64,000 nt of DNA from an uncultured Flavobacteriaceae bacterium (lineage in GTDB: Bacteria; Bacteroidota; Bacteroidia; Flavobacteriales; Flavobacteriaceae): positions 1 to 64,000 of the forward strand of contig CANMSB010000006.1 of the NCBI GenBank assembly GCA_947500445.1. The letters run 5' to 3'. Under the pieces are notes generated by a model, which searched no databases, was not told where the DNA came from, and saw only the letters and a program-made list of their open reading frames with translations. Each line of letters begins with the position of its first letter. Positions within the stretch are counted from its first letter, which is position 1. A program made the position numbers and the translations under genes. Shown piece after piece: positions 27,124-37,275 of this stretch.

Positions 27124-28308
27124 CTAACCTTTGGCAAGGCCAATCAGTCGTAGTAAACGTACCGCAATTGTTTTTATGGCTTCTATCAAAATGGCAAAAA
27201 CCTGTTCGATTTTACTCCAGCACAATTGCAACACTATAGCTATATTACCTTTAATGGCGACTTTCCTGTCCTCGTAGCGCAATGCCAGATAAGTACAACC
27301 CAACATGAACAGCAACGCGCCCGGAATTACAACGAAAGGTGGCACCGCATGGTGAAAAAAGCGATAAATACCTAGTCCGGTGAAACTACCATAGAGAATG
27401 ATAAAGTGGATGATATAAATGGATAAAGTGCTCTGGCCAATCTTCAGGAGCGTTTTGTTTTTTAAAACGTTTCTGGCCATCATAAAAAGCGCAAAGACCA
27501 AGAAGACATCTCCCAAACGTATAAATAAGTAATTGTTGAAGAAAACGTCCGCAAAAATCTGTATATCAAATGTTTTGGATATCCATAAAAAGAAATCCGA
27601 AGAATAGAATATTAAAAGGCTACCCATAGCGACAGCGCTAAGAATCGCCACTGGGTATACGTGCCGAAAGGTTCCAAAACGTCGAAACAGTAAGGATAAA
27701 AACCCTCCGAAAGTAGCGTAACCGAACCAAGGGAAAATGGTAAATACCGATCCATTCGCCTTGGTGAGGTAGTTTTCAAAAAGTTGCGGCAACCAACTCC
27801 ATTGCAGGTTTTTATAGGCAGGCTCAAAAACGAACAACACTAGGGTCATCCCCAACAACAATAGGGGAAGCATTCGATGGTTCCTTCGGGAAGTGAGGAG
27901 ATATAATGAAATGATTCCGAGGATGGAAAAACCGATGCAGTGCAACACATCCACCAAATAAAAAGAATCGTAGATCTCGCCATGCAACAGCCCCAGAAAG
28001 TTCATACGGAGCAAATAACCGATGAGCAGTAATTGCAAGCCACGACGTATGCCTTTTTTGACCCTGGGATTGTCAAAGCCCCGAACATCTCCCTTCACCA
28101 GCAAATAGGTAAAGATAAAACCCGAAACCGTAAAGAAGACCGGTGCGGTGATGCCCCTAAAGTATTTCCATACAGCAAAGACCGTGTTGTTGTTGTCCCG
28201 AAAAATCGGGTCCAATAGCCCATCGATAAAATGCCCTTGTAGCATCATCAATATGGCCCACGCCCTTATAGTGTCGATAAAATATAGTCTTGCGGTCTTG
28301 TTTTCCAC
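27124..28308 (-). CDS. DUF1624 / heparan acetyltransferase-like membrane protein
   Basis: The 394-residue protein has about ten to eleven hydrophobic helices. Its beginning, LYFIDTIRAWAILMMLQGHFIDGLL (about 8-32), with FRGITAPVFFTVSGFIFTYLL shortly after (about 50-70), is the DUF1624/heparan-alpha-glucosaminide N-acetyltransferase-like signature, in which a conserved Asp-Arg and the helix-1 His are important. Members are thought to acylate sugars or glycans across the membrane, but the substrate is unknown. It stands alone, opposite to the following FMN reductase gene, with a 196-bp divergent gap in which I find no strong promoter box. Confidence 0.8.
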   Translation of the reverse strand: MENKTARLYFIDTIRAWAILMMLQGHFIDGLLDPIFRDNNNTVFAVWKYFRGITAPVFFTVSGFIFTYLLVKGDVRGFDNPRVKKGIRRGLQLLLIGYLLRMNFLGLLHGEIYDSFYLVDVLHCIGFSILGIISLYLLTSRRNHRMLPLLLLGMTLVLFVFEPAYKNLQWSWLPQLFENYLTKANGSVFTIFPWFGYATFGGFLSLLFRRFGTFRHVYPVAILSAVAMGSLLIFYSSDFFLWISKTFDIQIFADVFFNNYLFIRLGDVFLVFALFMMARNVLKNKTLLKIGQSTLSIYIIHFIILYGSFTGLGIYRFFHHAVPPFVVIPGALLFMLGCTYLALRYEDRKVAIKGNIAIVLQLCWSKIEQVFAILIEAIKTIAVRLLRLIGLAKG

Positions 28309-28504
28309 GCGTATGGCTTCTACACTTTGGTCCTTACACTTCCGAACCTCTATTTTTCGGAGCGTACCTGTTGACTGGTTTCGTCATCCTATATACTTGT
28401 GCAATAGGGGGTTTGGATGTTTCAACGCGCAAAATTAGTCAAATTGTCGACAAGTCTGTTTATTTTGCGGTATTTTCGATGTATGAAATTGATAAACGCA
28501 TACC

Positions 28505-29038
28505 ATGGCTAAAATATTGGCTTTCGCCGGCAGTAATTCCTCCACTTCCATAAATTTTAAGTTGATAAAAACGGTAAGCGCGGACATTCAGGACCATCCG
28601 CTACAGTTATTGAATATGGTCAATTATCCTTTTCCCATGTATAGCGAAGACTATGAGCGGGAGCATGGGTATTCCAATTCCTTGGTAGAGCTTCGGGACG
28701 ATATCGAAAGCGCTGCGGGATTGCTGATCGCCGTTAATGAACACAACGGCCTCCCTTCCGCTTACTTCAAAAACCTAATTGATTGGCTTTCGCGGGTAGA
28801 CCGAAAACTTTTAACAGGGAAACAGGTATATCTTTTGGCCACATCTACGGGCAAAGGGGGCGGAAGTTCCGCGTTACGATCGGGACAGGCTCTTTTAGAG
28901 CGTTTGGGAGCAGAAGTGGTAGCGCGCTTTTCGCTTCCGTCGTTCCATGATAATTTTGATGGCGCCAAGGGTATTACAAACGCTTCCTTAAAAGAGGGGC
29001 AAGCGGAAAAATTACAGATCTTTTTATCCAAACTCTAG
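28505..29038 (+). CDS. NADPH-dependent FMN reductase family protein
   Basis: The 177-residue flavodoxin-like protein begins AKILAFAGSNSSTSINFKLI, the phosphate-binding loop of the NADPH:FMN reductase family, and contains the family's second motif, NEHNGLPSAYFKNLIDWLSR (about 80-99), which lines the flavin. Substrate candidates are free FMN, quinones or chromate; none can be selected from the sequence. It is the first gene of a close array, since pabB starts 4 bases after its stop. Confidence 0.92.
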   Translation: MAKILAFAGSNSSTSINFKLIKTVSADIQDHPLQLLNMVNYPFPMYSEDYEREHGYSNSLVELRDDIESAAGLLIAVNEHNGLPSAYFKNLIDWLSRVDRKLLTGKQVYLLATSTGKGGGSSALRSGQALLERLGAEVVARFSLPSFHDNFDGAKGITNASLKEGQAEKLQIFLSKL

Positions 29039-29042
29039 TTTT

Positions 29043-30383
29043 TTGAGGAGAGAAGTCGTTTTTACCATCGCCGATATTCCGGACTTCAAAAATCGGCTGT
29101 TGCAATGGGCGACGCAGTTTCGAGAGTTGAGTTGGCTGGACAGCAACCGGCACCAAGACCGTTTTGGCGCCTTTGAGGGCCTTTTGGCGGTAGATGCGCA
29201 AAGCGAGTTGCGCACCGGCGTAACCGATGCCTTTAAAAAACTGCAGGCATACCAAAAGTCCAATCCGGACTGGCTTTTTGGATACCTGTCCTATGACCTT
29301 AAAAACGACGTGGAAGCCTTGACCTCCCATAACCATGATGGTCTTTGCTTTCCAGAATTGCATTTCTTTTGCCCCAAAAAGGTTGTGGCCATAAAAGGCG
29401 ACCAAGCATGGTTTTACTACGCGCACGCCGTACAAAACGATATTGAGGCCGATTTTGATAGCATTCGGGCGCAACGAACGGATTTTCCAAAGAAACCGAC
29501 GGTTTCGAAGGACATCCGTATTAAAATGCGCATTTTTAAAGATGAATACCACCGCAGGGCGAAACAATTGTTGCGCCATATTCATCGCGGGGATTTGTAC
29601 GAGGCCAATTTTTGTCAAGAGTTTTATGCCGAAAACACGCGAATTGACCCTTTAAGGACCTATTTGAAGCTGAATTCCATCTCAAAAGCCCCGTTTTCCT
29701 GTTTTTTACGGTTGAACGAGCGGTATTTGCTTTGTGCGTCGCCTGAGCGGTATTTGAAAAAACACGGCCAAACGGTCATTTCCCAACCGATCAAGGGAAC
29801 GGCTAAAAGGGCCAAGGACGTGGCACGCGACAATGCCTTGAAAAAAGCGTTGGAGCAGGATGAAAAAGAACGTGCGGAAAACATCATGATCGTCGATCTG
29901 GTGCGGAACGACCTTTCCAAGACTGCATTATCGGGAAGCGTAACGGTAGAGGCGCTTTGTGAAGTGACTTCTTTTGAACAGGTACACCAAATGATTTCTA
30001 CTGTGAGCGCAAAGGTCCATAATGACCAGGATCCGGTGACCTTATTAAAAAATACTTTTCCCATGGGGAGCATGACCGGGGCGCCCAAGGTATCGGCTAT
30101 GCAGATCATCGAAACGCTGGAGTCCTTCAAACGGGGCGTGTATAGCGGTGCGGTGGGTTACTTTACACCATCCGGAGACTTTGATTTTAATGTGGTTATC
30201 CGCAGTATATTGTATAATGATACCAATCGGTATGTTTCGTTCTCCGTAGGCAGTGCCATCACCGCCAAAGCGGTTCCGGAAAAGGAATACGAGGAGTGTT
30301 TGCTAAAGGCAAAGGCGATGCGACAGGTGCTGGAAGATACTCCCTTGAAAACAGTACGGTCGGATGCTTCCCTAAACAATTGA
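29043..30383 (+). CDS. pabB: Aminodeoxychorismate synthase component I (PabB)
   Basis: The 446-residue chorismate-binding enzyme converts chorismate plus ammonia to 4-amino-4-deoxychorismate for folate. Motifs in the C-terminal catalytic half are GTAKRAKD, NIMIVDLVRNDLSK, PMGSMTGAPKVSAMQIIE and GAVGYFTPSGDFDFNVVIR, matching the PabB/TrpE family and containing the active-site Glu, Arg and Lys regions. The start is a TTG at 29043 (MRREVVFTIADIPDF), because no ATG precedes the conserved beginning; TTG starts are used in this phylum. It follows the FMN reductase by 4 bases and is followed by the lipase gene by 4. No glutamine amidotransferase partner (PabA) is nearby. Confidence 0.93.
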   Translation: MRREVVFTIADIPDFKNRLLQWATQFRELSWLDSNRHQDRFGAFEGLLAVDAQSELRTGVTDAFKKLQAYQKSNPDWLFGYLSYDLKNDVEALTSHNHDGLCFPELHFFCPKKVVAIKGDQAWFYYAHAVQNDIEADFDSIRAQRTDFPKKPTVSKDIRIKMRIFKDEYHRRAKQLLRHIHRGDLYEANFCQEFYAENTRIDPLRTYLKLNSISKAPFSCFLRLNERYLLCASPERYLKKHGQTVISQPIKGTAKRAKDVARDNALKKALEQDEKERAENIMIVDLVRNDLSKTALSGSVTVEALCEVTSFEQVHQMISTVSAKVHNDQDPVTLLKNTFPMGSMTGAPKVSAMQIIETLESFKRGVYSGAVGYFTPSGDFDFNVVIRSILYNDTNRYVSFSVGSAITAKAVPEKEYEECLLKAKAMRQVLEDTPLKTVRSDASLNN

Positions 30384-30387
30384 TCCT

Positions 30388-31242
30388 ATGGAATTAAAGA
30401 AATCGAGTTTTGAGGCCTATGGAGCGACCATCGCTTTTTTTCATCATGCTCCAGAACGCCCAAAAGGGGTCGTAGTGGTCGTTCATGGTTTTGGAGGGCA
30501 CTCGGGCCGATACGTTCAATCCGTTGTACCCACACTCCTTGAATCTGATTTGGCGGTAGTGCTGTATGACAACATCGGTCATGGTCTTTCTGGTGGCAAG
30601 CGGGGGCATTGCCCAAGCTATGCGGCGTTACTACATATTTTAGAACGTGTTTTGGACAAGGCGATCGATTTATACCCAGATGTACCTGTTTATTTGTACG
30701 GACACAGTATGGGGGGTAATCTAGTGCTTAATTTGGCGCTTCGAGAAGCACCTAAAATAACCGGTATTATCGCCACCAGCCCCTATTTACGACTTGCCTT
30801 CGCTCCCCCGAAATGGAAAATGGGTCTTGGGAAGCTTTTGCTGCACTTATGGCCGTCGCTTACCCTGAGTTCCGGGCTCGACCCCAACGGGATTTCGAGT
30901 ATCGCTTCGGAAGTGCAACGGTATAGCAACGACCCCCTTGTTCACGACAAGGTGAGCCCGATGTACTCCTTTCCCGTTATGGAAGCCGGTATTTGGGCGA
31001 TTGCCAATGCCCATAAACTTAAGGTGCCGACATTGTTGCTTCATGGAAAAGAGGACCCTATCATAGATGGTACGGCAACGCAGGCCTTTCATGAAAGTGC
31101 CCAGCTCACAGAATTGCATCTGCTCGACGGATTGCATGAATTGCACCATGATCGCTCGAGCAAAGAAATGTTGGCCCTTGTAAAAAACTGGCTGACCGAA
31201 CGGAATTTCCATTCAACGAGAGGGGAAGCGAATTCTAAGTAA
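30388..31242 (+). CDS. Alpha/beta hydrolase, monoacylglycerol-lipase-like
   Basis: The 284-residue protein has the alpha/beta hydrolase fold with oxyanion loop HGFGGHSGRY (about 32-41), nucleophile elbow YGHSMGG (Ser about 111), acid in GKEDPIIDG and a late His in LDGLHELHHD, the order seen in monoacylglycerol lipase and lysophospholipase relatives. No signal peptide is present, so it is probably cytoplasmic. It is translated between pabB and tilS with gaps of 4 and 9 bases, though its function does not obviously match theirs. Confidence 0.88.
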   Translation: MELKKSSFEAYGATIAFFHHAPERPKGVVVVVHGFGGHSGRYVQSVVPTLLESDLAVVLYDNIGHGLSGGKRGHCPSYAALLHILERVLDKAIDLYPDVPVYLYGHSMGGNLVLNLALREAPKITGIIATSPYLRLAFAPPKWKMGLGKLLLHLWPSLTLSSGLDPNGISSIASEVQRYSNDPLVHDKVSPMYSFPVMEAGIWAIANAHKLKVPTLLLHGKEDPIIDGTATQAFHESAQLTELHLLDGLHELHHDRSSKEMLALVKNWLTERNFHSTRGEANSK

Positions 31243-31251
31243 CTTTACATT

Positions 31252-32559
31252 GTGTTAGACCAGTTTCAAGACCATATACGCCTACATTTTTCCGAATTGC
31301 TATCACAACCTTTTTTGTTGGCCTGTAGCGCGGGACTTGATAGTAGCGTGCTTGTAGACCTTTGCCAAAGAAGCAATCTGAATTTCTCCATTGCCCATGC
31401 CAATTTTCAGCTCAGGGACGAGGATAGCCTCTCGGATGCGCTGTTCGTACGAAATTTGGCGGAAAAATATAAGAAATCATTTTACCTAAGAGATTTTGAT
31501 ACAGCTGGTTATTCTAAACGAAATAAAGTATCGATTCAAGTTGCTGCGAGAGCGCTTCGTTATCATTGGTTTGCCGATTTGCTACAAGAGCACGGACTTT
31601 CCTATGTGGTTACGGCACATCATGCCGATGATGCCTTGGAGACCTTTTTGATCAATCTCTCCCGAGGTACGGGCATCAAAGGACTGGGTGGAATACCTGC
31701 AAAAACGGGAACCATTGCCAGGCCCTTGCTCGTTTTTTCAAGGACGGTAATCATGGACTACGCCAAAAAGCATCAAGTGGAGTGGAGGGAAGACCGCACT
31801 AACGCCGAAAAAAAGTACTTGCGAAACAAAATACGCCATGATATTGTTCCGTCCCTAAAAGAACTGCATCCGACTTTTTTGGACAATTTTTTAAAAACAC
31901 AGCACTACCTATCGGATACCGTCGCCGTTATGGAAGCGCATGCAACGGAGATAAAGGGGCGCTTGATGAAACAAGCGGACGGCAACACGGTAATCCCTAT
32001 TGCCGAACTAAGCCAATTAAAACCCATTGGGGCCTACCTGCACCTGCTTTTTCATGCTTACGGCTTTACCGCTTGGACGGATATTGAAAAATTACTGCAT
32101 GGCCAAAACGGTAAAGAGGTCCGTTCCGGCACGCATCGGTTGATTCGGGCACATGAAAACCTACTGCTAAGCCCCATAATGTCATCGGACCATACCGAGT
32201 ATTCCATTCACGAAGGGGATAGCGTTGTACAGGCGCCGATAACCATGACCATCGATAGCTCCCAATATAGTCCTGAAATGAATGCAAGCACACTATATCT
32301 GGACAAAAACACGTTAAAATACCCATTAACGGTAAGGAAATGGCAAAAGGGCGACTATTTTTACCCCTCGGGAATGCAGGGCAAAAAAAAGCTTGCAAAG
32401 TATTTTAAGGATGTGAAAATGGACCGATTGTCCAGGGAGCGCCAATGGCTGCTTTGCTCTGGGGACCAAATCGTTTGGGTTATCGGGCGACGAGCGGACC
32501 GAAGGTTTTTGGCCCGGCCCAAAAGCAAGGAAATTGTAAAGTTTATATTAAATAAATGA
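31252..32559 (+). CDS. tilS: tRNA(Ile)-lysidine synthase TilS
   Basis: The 435-residue enzyme attaches lysine to C34 of the CAU-anticodon tRNA-Ile, required for reading AUA codons. It has the PP-loop ATPase domain (about 20-190) with TAHHADDALETFLINLSRGTG (about 121-141) and C-terminal TilS_C-type domain (about 355-435). The PP-loop signature is normally SGGxDS; here residues 26-31 are SAGLDS, with Ala in place of the second Gly. The rest of the nucleotide site is intact and the enzyme is usually essential, so I expect it to work. GTG is the start codon. It overlaps the next gene by 4 bases (ATGA). Confidence 0.93.
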   Translation: MLDQFQDHIRLHFSELLSQPFLLACSAGLDSSVLVDLCQRSNLNFSIAHANFQLRDEDSLSDALFVRNLAEKYKKSFYLRDFDTAGYSKRNKVSIQVAARALRYHWFADLLQEHGLSYVVTAHHADDALETFLINLSRGTGIKGLGGIPAKTGTIARPLLVFSRTVIMDYAKKHQVEWREDRTNAEKKYLRNKIRHDIVPSLKELHPTFLDNFLKTQHYLSDTVAVMEAHATEIKGRLMKQADGNTVIPIAELSQLKPIGAYLHLLFHAYGFTAWTDIEKLLHGQNGKEVRSGTHRLIRAHENLLLSPIMSSDHTEYSIHEGDSVVQAPITMTIDSSQYSPEMNASTLYLDKNTLKYPLTVRKWQKGDYFYPSGMQGKKKLAKYFKDVKMDRLSRERQWLLCSGDQIVWVIGRRADRRFLARPKSKEIVKFILNK

Positions 32560-34544
32560 ATAAGATAATTGTATTTATCATATTGCTAGTAAGTAATTTA
32601 TTATCATTTTCACAAGATGATGACACGCCGGTGATATGGAATCACGATTTTGAGAAAATATCGGAAACGGAATACGATTTGACGATAACCGGGAACATTG
32701 CGGAAGGATGGCATGTGTATTCGCAATACACTGCCGAGGGTGGTTCTTTCCCCAGTGAATTTACTTTTGAAAAGGAGGGGGTCGACTATCGGCTGATCGG
32801 AAAGACCAAAGAAAGTGAAACCATTACGGAATATAGCGATGCCTTTGATCTAGAGGAAACTTTTTTTAAAAAGAAAGCCGTTTTTACACAACGGATCGTG
32901 CTTTTGAAGCCAGAAGTAGGGCAAGTCACCGTGAGTCTCTTTTATCAGGTATGTAAGGAGGTTTGTATCGGGGAGGAGATAGCGTTCGATTTTTCCCTCA
33001 ACGGCGCTCCGGTGGAAAGCGAGAAAAAAAACCTGGACGAACGGAGCATACGCTTGGGCGAAGCGCTAAAGCTCGATTTGACCAATGCCGAACGATTGAC
33101 GAAAGTAACGGAAATCGATAGCACCTCCGGCTCGGGAATTTGGACCATTTTTGGACTTGGTTTTTTGGGAGGGCTCATCGCCTTGCTCACGCCATGCGTA
33201 TTTCCAATGATACCCTTGACCGTTTCTTTTTTCACCAAACAGTCGCAGGCAAAGGCAAAGGGAATAACCAATGCCGTGCTATATGGGGTTTTTATAGTGG
33301 TCATTTATGGATTGTTAAGTCTACCGTTCCACCTTTTCGATTCCGTTGATTCCCAAATATTGAACACCATTGCCACCAACGTATGGTTAAATTTGGCATT
33401 TTTTATACTCTTCCTCTTTTTTGCATTTTCGTTTTTTGGCTACTACGAACTGACGCTTCCAAATTCATGGGCCAATAAGATGGATGCGGCATCGGCAAGG
33501 GCCGGCGGCGTATTGGGCATCTTTTTTATGGCGGTTACCTTGGCCATTGTCTCTTTTTCGTGTACCGGACCTATTTTGGGAGGACTCTTGGGCAGTACTG
33601 CATTGGCGCAAGGCGATGTTGCCACAAACCTCTCTGCAGGTATGGTCGGGTTTGGGACGGCATTGGCCTTGCCCTTTGCTTTGTTCGCACTTTTTCCGGC
33701 ATGGTTGAACTCCTTGCCAAAATCGGGTGGATGGATGACCACCGTAAAAGTTATACTTGGCTTTTTGGAACTGGCATTGGCCTTTAAATTCCTTTCCAAT
33801 GCAGATTTGGTCGGACACTGGGGGCTATTAAAGCGAGAGGTTTTTCTGGCGATTTGGATCGTTCTGTTTTTGTTGATGGGCGCCTATCTCCTTGGGTTCT
33901 TTAAATTTCCGCATGATGGGCCAAAACAATCGGCTTCAAGGGTGCGAAAAGGCTTGGGTGCGGTCAGTATCGCTTTTGCCGTCTTTTTAACGCTCGGTAT
34001 GGCCAAAATTGTGCCCTTAAAACTGTTGAGCGGGCTTTTGCCGCCCGATTTCTATAGTCTTCAAGAGAAAGAGAACAGCTGCCCCTTGGGAATCGATTGT
34101 TTTAAAGACTTCGACACCGGTGTGGCCCATGCAAAAAAGCTCGGAAAGCCCATATTGCTCGATTTTACCGGTTGGGCATGCTCCAATTGTAGGGATATGG
34201 AAGAAAATGTTTGGAGCGATACGGAGGTATTTCCAATGATCGATAACGACTACGTGCTGATATCACTTTACGTGGACGATAGCGCAGAATTACCGGAGGA
34301 AGCGCGTTTCGATTTTAAATACGAATCGGGGCGTGTGAAAAGCATTGAAACCGTGGGTCAAAAATGGGGCACCTTTCAGACCGTCAATTTTGGGGTGGCA
34401 TCGCAACCTTACTATGTGCTGCTGTCACCAGATATGAATGTTTTGAACAGCGCCATCCAAAAAACGGATACCAACGAGTATAAAAATTGGCTTATACAAG
34501 GTTTGGAAACCTATAGGTCCGAAGCCATACAGATCAGGCCGTAG
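32556..34544 (+). CDS. dsbD: Thiol:disulfide interchange protein DsbD
   Basis: The 662-residue protein has the three-domain DsbD plan: a signal peptide, an N-terminal periplasmic domain with the redox pair in CKEVC (near residues 130-134), a central eight-helix membrane domain (about 193-480) with the conserved TPCVFPMIPLT and CTGPILGG motifs carrying the membrane cysteines, and a C-terminal thioredoxin domain with active site WACSNC (near 540). It carries electrons from cytoplasmic thioredoxin to periplasmic partners, including DsbC-like and cytochrome c maturation proteins. It closes the FMN reductase-pabB-lipase-tilS-dsbD array by a 4-base overlap with tilS. Confidence 0.95.
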   Translation: MNKIIVFIILLVSNLLSFSQDDDTPVIWNHDFEKISETEYDLTITGNIAEGWHVYSQYTAEGGSFPSEFTFEKEGVDYRLIGKTKESETITEYSDAFDLEETFFKKKAVFTQRIVLLKPEVGQVTVSLFYQVCKEVCIGEEIAFDFSLNGAPVESEKKNLDERSIRLGEALKLDLTNAERLTKVTEIDSTSGSGIWTIFGLGFLGGLIALLTPCVFPMIPLTVSFFTKQSQAKAKGITNAVLYGVFIVVIYGLLSLPFHLFDSVDSQILNTIATNVWLNLAFFILFLFFAFSFFGYYELTLPNSWANKMDAASARAGGVLGIFFMAVTLAIVSFSCTGPILGGLLGSTALAQGDVATNLSAGMVGFGTALALPFALFALFPAWLNSLPKSGGWMTTVKVILGFLELALAFKFLSNADLVGHWGLLKREVFLAIWIVLFLLMGAYLLGFFKFPHDGPKQSASRVRKGLGAVSIAFAVFLTLGMAKIVPLKLLSGLLPPDFYSLQEKENSCPLGIDCFKDFDTGVAHAKKLGKPILLDFTGWACSNCRDMEENVWSDTEVFPMIDNDYVLISLYVDDSAELPEEARFDFKYESGRVKSIETVGQKWGTFQTVNFGVASQPYYVLLSPDMNVLNSAIQKTDTNEYKNWLIQGLETYRSEAIQIRP

Positions 34545-34744
34545 TTTTAACGTGCTCGTAGACCGCTATCATCCACTAAAAAGTATTATGTAATTATTAA
34601 CTTTCTTTTTAAATTGTAAAAACTACACAAAATGTAGGACTGTGATAATTTCCTATCAGCCATTATGGTTCTGTCCTTAAAAACATGCGAACGCCTCGGA
34701 AACTAGAGGCCAGTTGCTTATCTTTCTACAAGATTTGGCAATGC

Positions 34745-37144
34745 ATGAAGCGATATAAAAAAGTAGCGGCTTGGACTTTTGGAGTTATTTTGGTCCTTGT
34801 TATAGGAATATTTCTTTTTGGTTATTCGTTACGGCCCGATTATAATGGGGAGAAGGACCTCAAAGGTCTTGGGAAGGAAGTTTCTGTCTATTTCGATACC
34901 TATGGAATACCCCATTTGTACGCCGATACGGAAACCGATGCCATGCAGGCATTGGGCTATGTACACGCCCAAGATCGGCTATGGCAAATGGAGTTGCTGC
35001 GTCGCGTCGGGAACGGCGGACTGTCCGAAATTTTTGGTAAGGACCTATTAAAAACCGACCGCTTTTTTCTTGCTTTGGGGATTGACGATGCTTCTGAAAA
35101 AACGGCTACTACCCTCGACCCGGATAGTAAGGCGTTCGCCCTACTGAAAGCCTACATAAAGGGTGTGAACGCTTTTATGGAAGAAGGGCCCACACCCGTT
35201 GAGTTTTACCTTACTGGCCTTGAGAAACGACCGTTCGAGGTAAAGGACGTCTACAACATCTTGGGGTATATGTCCTTTAGCTTTGCTATGGCCCATAAGA
35301 CCGACCCTTTGCTTACCCGTATCAAGGATACGCTGGGGCCGGCCTATCTTACGGATTTACAAATGGGTAGTGATCCCAATTCGAAGTGGATTCAAAATTA
35401 TCCGTCCCGGCAGAACGACACCGTTCCCGATCAATTGGTATACGGAGTTTTCGAGTCCTTAAAAAAGTTATCCATCCCTTTGTTCGAAGGTAGTAACAGC
35501 TGGGTCGTGGGGCCTCAAAAAACAAAAAACGGAAAGGTTATTTTTGCCAATGATCCCCATATCGGATTTTCGCAGCCCTCGGTATGGTACGAAGCCCATC
35601 TGAACACCCCAACCTATGAGAAATATGGTTACTATTTGGCCGGAGTGCCCTTTCCGTTATTGGCGCACGATCGTAGCATGGCATATGGGCTTACCATGTT
35701 CGAAAATGACGATGTAGATTTCTTTTTTGAGGAAAACCATCCTAAGGACAGCACCAAATATCGGTACAAGTCCTTATGGAACCGTTACGAGTATGTGACC
35801 AAGGAAATAAAGATCAAGGATGCAGAACCCCAAAGTTTCACCTATAAAAAAACAATTAGAGGTCCTATAATGAACGGTATTGCCGATCAGGTCAGGGGAG
35901 AACGGCCCGTTGCCATGTGGTGGATCTACACTCAAGAACAGAATACCGTATTGGATGCCCTGTATGGAATGTCCCACGCAAAAACCATCGATGGATTCGA
36001 AGCGGCGCTACCGAACATTCATGCACCCGGACTTAACGTAATGTACGGGGATGCGGCGGGAAATGTTGCCTGGTGGGCCTGTGGCAAGCTTTATAAGATT
36101 CCCGACAGTGTCAACACCAAATTGATACAGGAACGGGAGTATGGATTTTTCGAAAAAAAGGACTTTCTGCCTTTTTCGCAAAACCCACAAGCTAAAAATC
36201 CCCCCTGGCGTTATGTATATTCCGCGAACAATCAGCCGGATTCTATTGCCGGAATGTTGTATCCGGGCTATTACCTTCCCGAAAATAGGGCAAAACGTAT
36301 TGAAGCGCTTTTGGCAACACGGGACGATTGGGATCGTGAGGGCATTCAAGAAATGTTGGTAGACGTAACTTCTGCCGTAGACCCGTCCGTACTGACCGAT
36401 CTGGCAAAGGATATCGATGTGGAGCAACTGGATGAACGACAGCTCAAAATTTTAGACCGGCTGACCGCATGGGACGGCAACTACCAATTGAACAGCAGCG
36501 AGGCGACCTTGTACACCCGATGGATCTACTTTTTTCTAAAAAATATTTTTGAAGACGAATTGGGAGAACCCCTTTTCAAGGAATTGCTGGCGACACATTT
36601 GCTTAAACGATTGATTGCCCCGATGGCGGATACGCAGGAGTCCATTTGGTGGGACGATGTATCTACTAGCGAAAAAAAAGAGTCCAAACAGGACATCGTA
36701 CAACGCTCTTTTCAGGAAACCTTGGCATCCCTCAACACCACCCTGGGGCATGAAATGGACGATTGGAAGTGGGAAAAGGTGCATACCTTGGAGCATGGGC
36801 ATCCCATTGGGCAAATTGAAGCGTTACGCTCGTTTTTCAATGTTGGGCCCTTTCCGGTAGTCGGTGGCCGGGAAGTCATCAATAACCTGGCGTTCGGCTA
36901 TGATGGTGACGGAATGTACAACGTAAGCTCAGGACCGTCCACCAGGAGGGTCATCGACTTTTCGGATGTCGAAAACAGTCACAGCATCCTCCCCACCGGA
37001 CAGTCTGGAAATCCGTTGAGCAAGCACTATAAAGACCAGGCGGAAATGTACGTGCAAGGGAAGTTCCGTAAAATGCTGCTCAACAAGCAAGAAATCCAAA
37101 ACAGTTCGGAATCGATGCTACTGCTGGTTCCGGACAACAAGTAA
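34745..37144 (+). CDS. Penicillin acylase (S45) family amidase
   Basis: From the second ATG, which is followed by Lys-Arg-Tyr-Lys-Lys and a single transmembrane helix (about 7-26), the product has 799 residues; the earlier in-frame Met at 34685 would add 20 residues before the anchor. The alpha-subunit region has GYVHAQDRLWQMELLRRV (about 75-92). The Ntn nucleophile is Ser250 in GSNSWVVG, exposed after autocatalytic cleavage; the Asn nearby and the beta-subunit signatures (NDPHIGFSQPSVWYE, GDAAGNVAWWACGKL) are present. Such periplasmic enzymes hydrolyse N-acyl groups, including quorum-signal acyl-homoserine lactones and beta-lactams; the true substrate is unknown. It is transcribed alone, about 140-200 bp after dsbD. 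Confidence 0.92.
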   Translation: MKRYKKVAAWTFGVILVLVIGIFLFGYSLRPDYNGEKDLKGLGKEVSVYFDTYGIPHLYADTETDAMQALGYVHAQDRLWQMELLRRVGNGGLSEIFGKDLLKTDRFFLALGIDDASEKTATTLDPDSKAFALLKAYIKGVNAFMEEGPTPVEFYLTGLEKRPFEVKDVYNILGYMSFSFAMAHKTDPLLTRIKDTLGPAYLTDLQMGSDPNSKWIQNYPSRQNDTVPDQLVYGVFESLKKLSIPLFEGSNSWVVGPQKTKNGKVIFANDPHIGFSQPSVWYEAHLNTPTYEKYGYYLAGVPFPLLAHDRSMAYGLTMFENDDVDFFFEENHPKDSTKYRYKSLWNRYEYVTKEIKIKDAEPQSFTYKKTIRGPIMNGIADQVRGERPVAMWWIYTQEQNTVLDALYGMSHAKTIDGFEAALPNIHAPGLNVMYGDAAGNVAWWACGKLYKIPDSVNTKLIQEREYGFFEKKDFLPFSQNPQAKNPPWRYVYSANNQPDSIAGMLYPGYYLPENRAKRIEALLATRDDWDREGIQEMLVDVTSAVDPSVLTDLAKDIDVEQLDERQLKILDRLTAWDGNYQLNSSEATLYTRWIYFFLKNIFEDELGEPLFKELLATHLLKRLIAPMADTQESIWWDDVSTSEKKESKQDIVQRSFQETLASLNTTLGHEMDDWKWEKVHTLEHGHPIGQIEALRSFFNVGPFPVVGGREVINNLAFGYDGDGMYNVSSGPSTRRVIDFSDVENSHSILPTGQSGNPLSKHYKDQAEMYVQGKFRKMLLNKQEIQNSSESMLLLVPDNK

Positions 37145-37218
37145 ACCCTTTTTTCAATAAGTGTTTTTCCCGCTTGCTTTTTCTTAATATCCTTTATAAA
37201 AACGACCAGAATTAGTTG

Positions 37219-37247
37219 TTGTATAGGAACGAAAAAAGCTACATTTA
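37219..37247 (+). promoter_or_regulatory. Candidate promoter of comM
   Basis: TTG at 37219-37221, an 18-base spacer and TACATTTA at 37240-37247 match the Bacteroidota -33/-7 pattern with one change (A for the last G). It lies 29 bases upstream of the comM ATG. Confidence 0.5.
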
Positions 37248-37275
37248 AACCAAATAACCGGGAAACAACCAAAAC

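Noticed and set aside
28974-29618. 214-codon minus-strand frame opposite pabB
   Set aside because: Antisense shadow of the FMN reductase/pabB junction with no family features.
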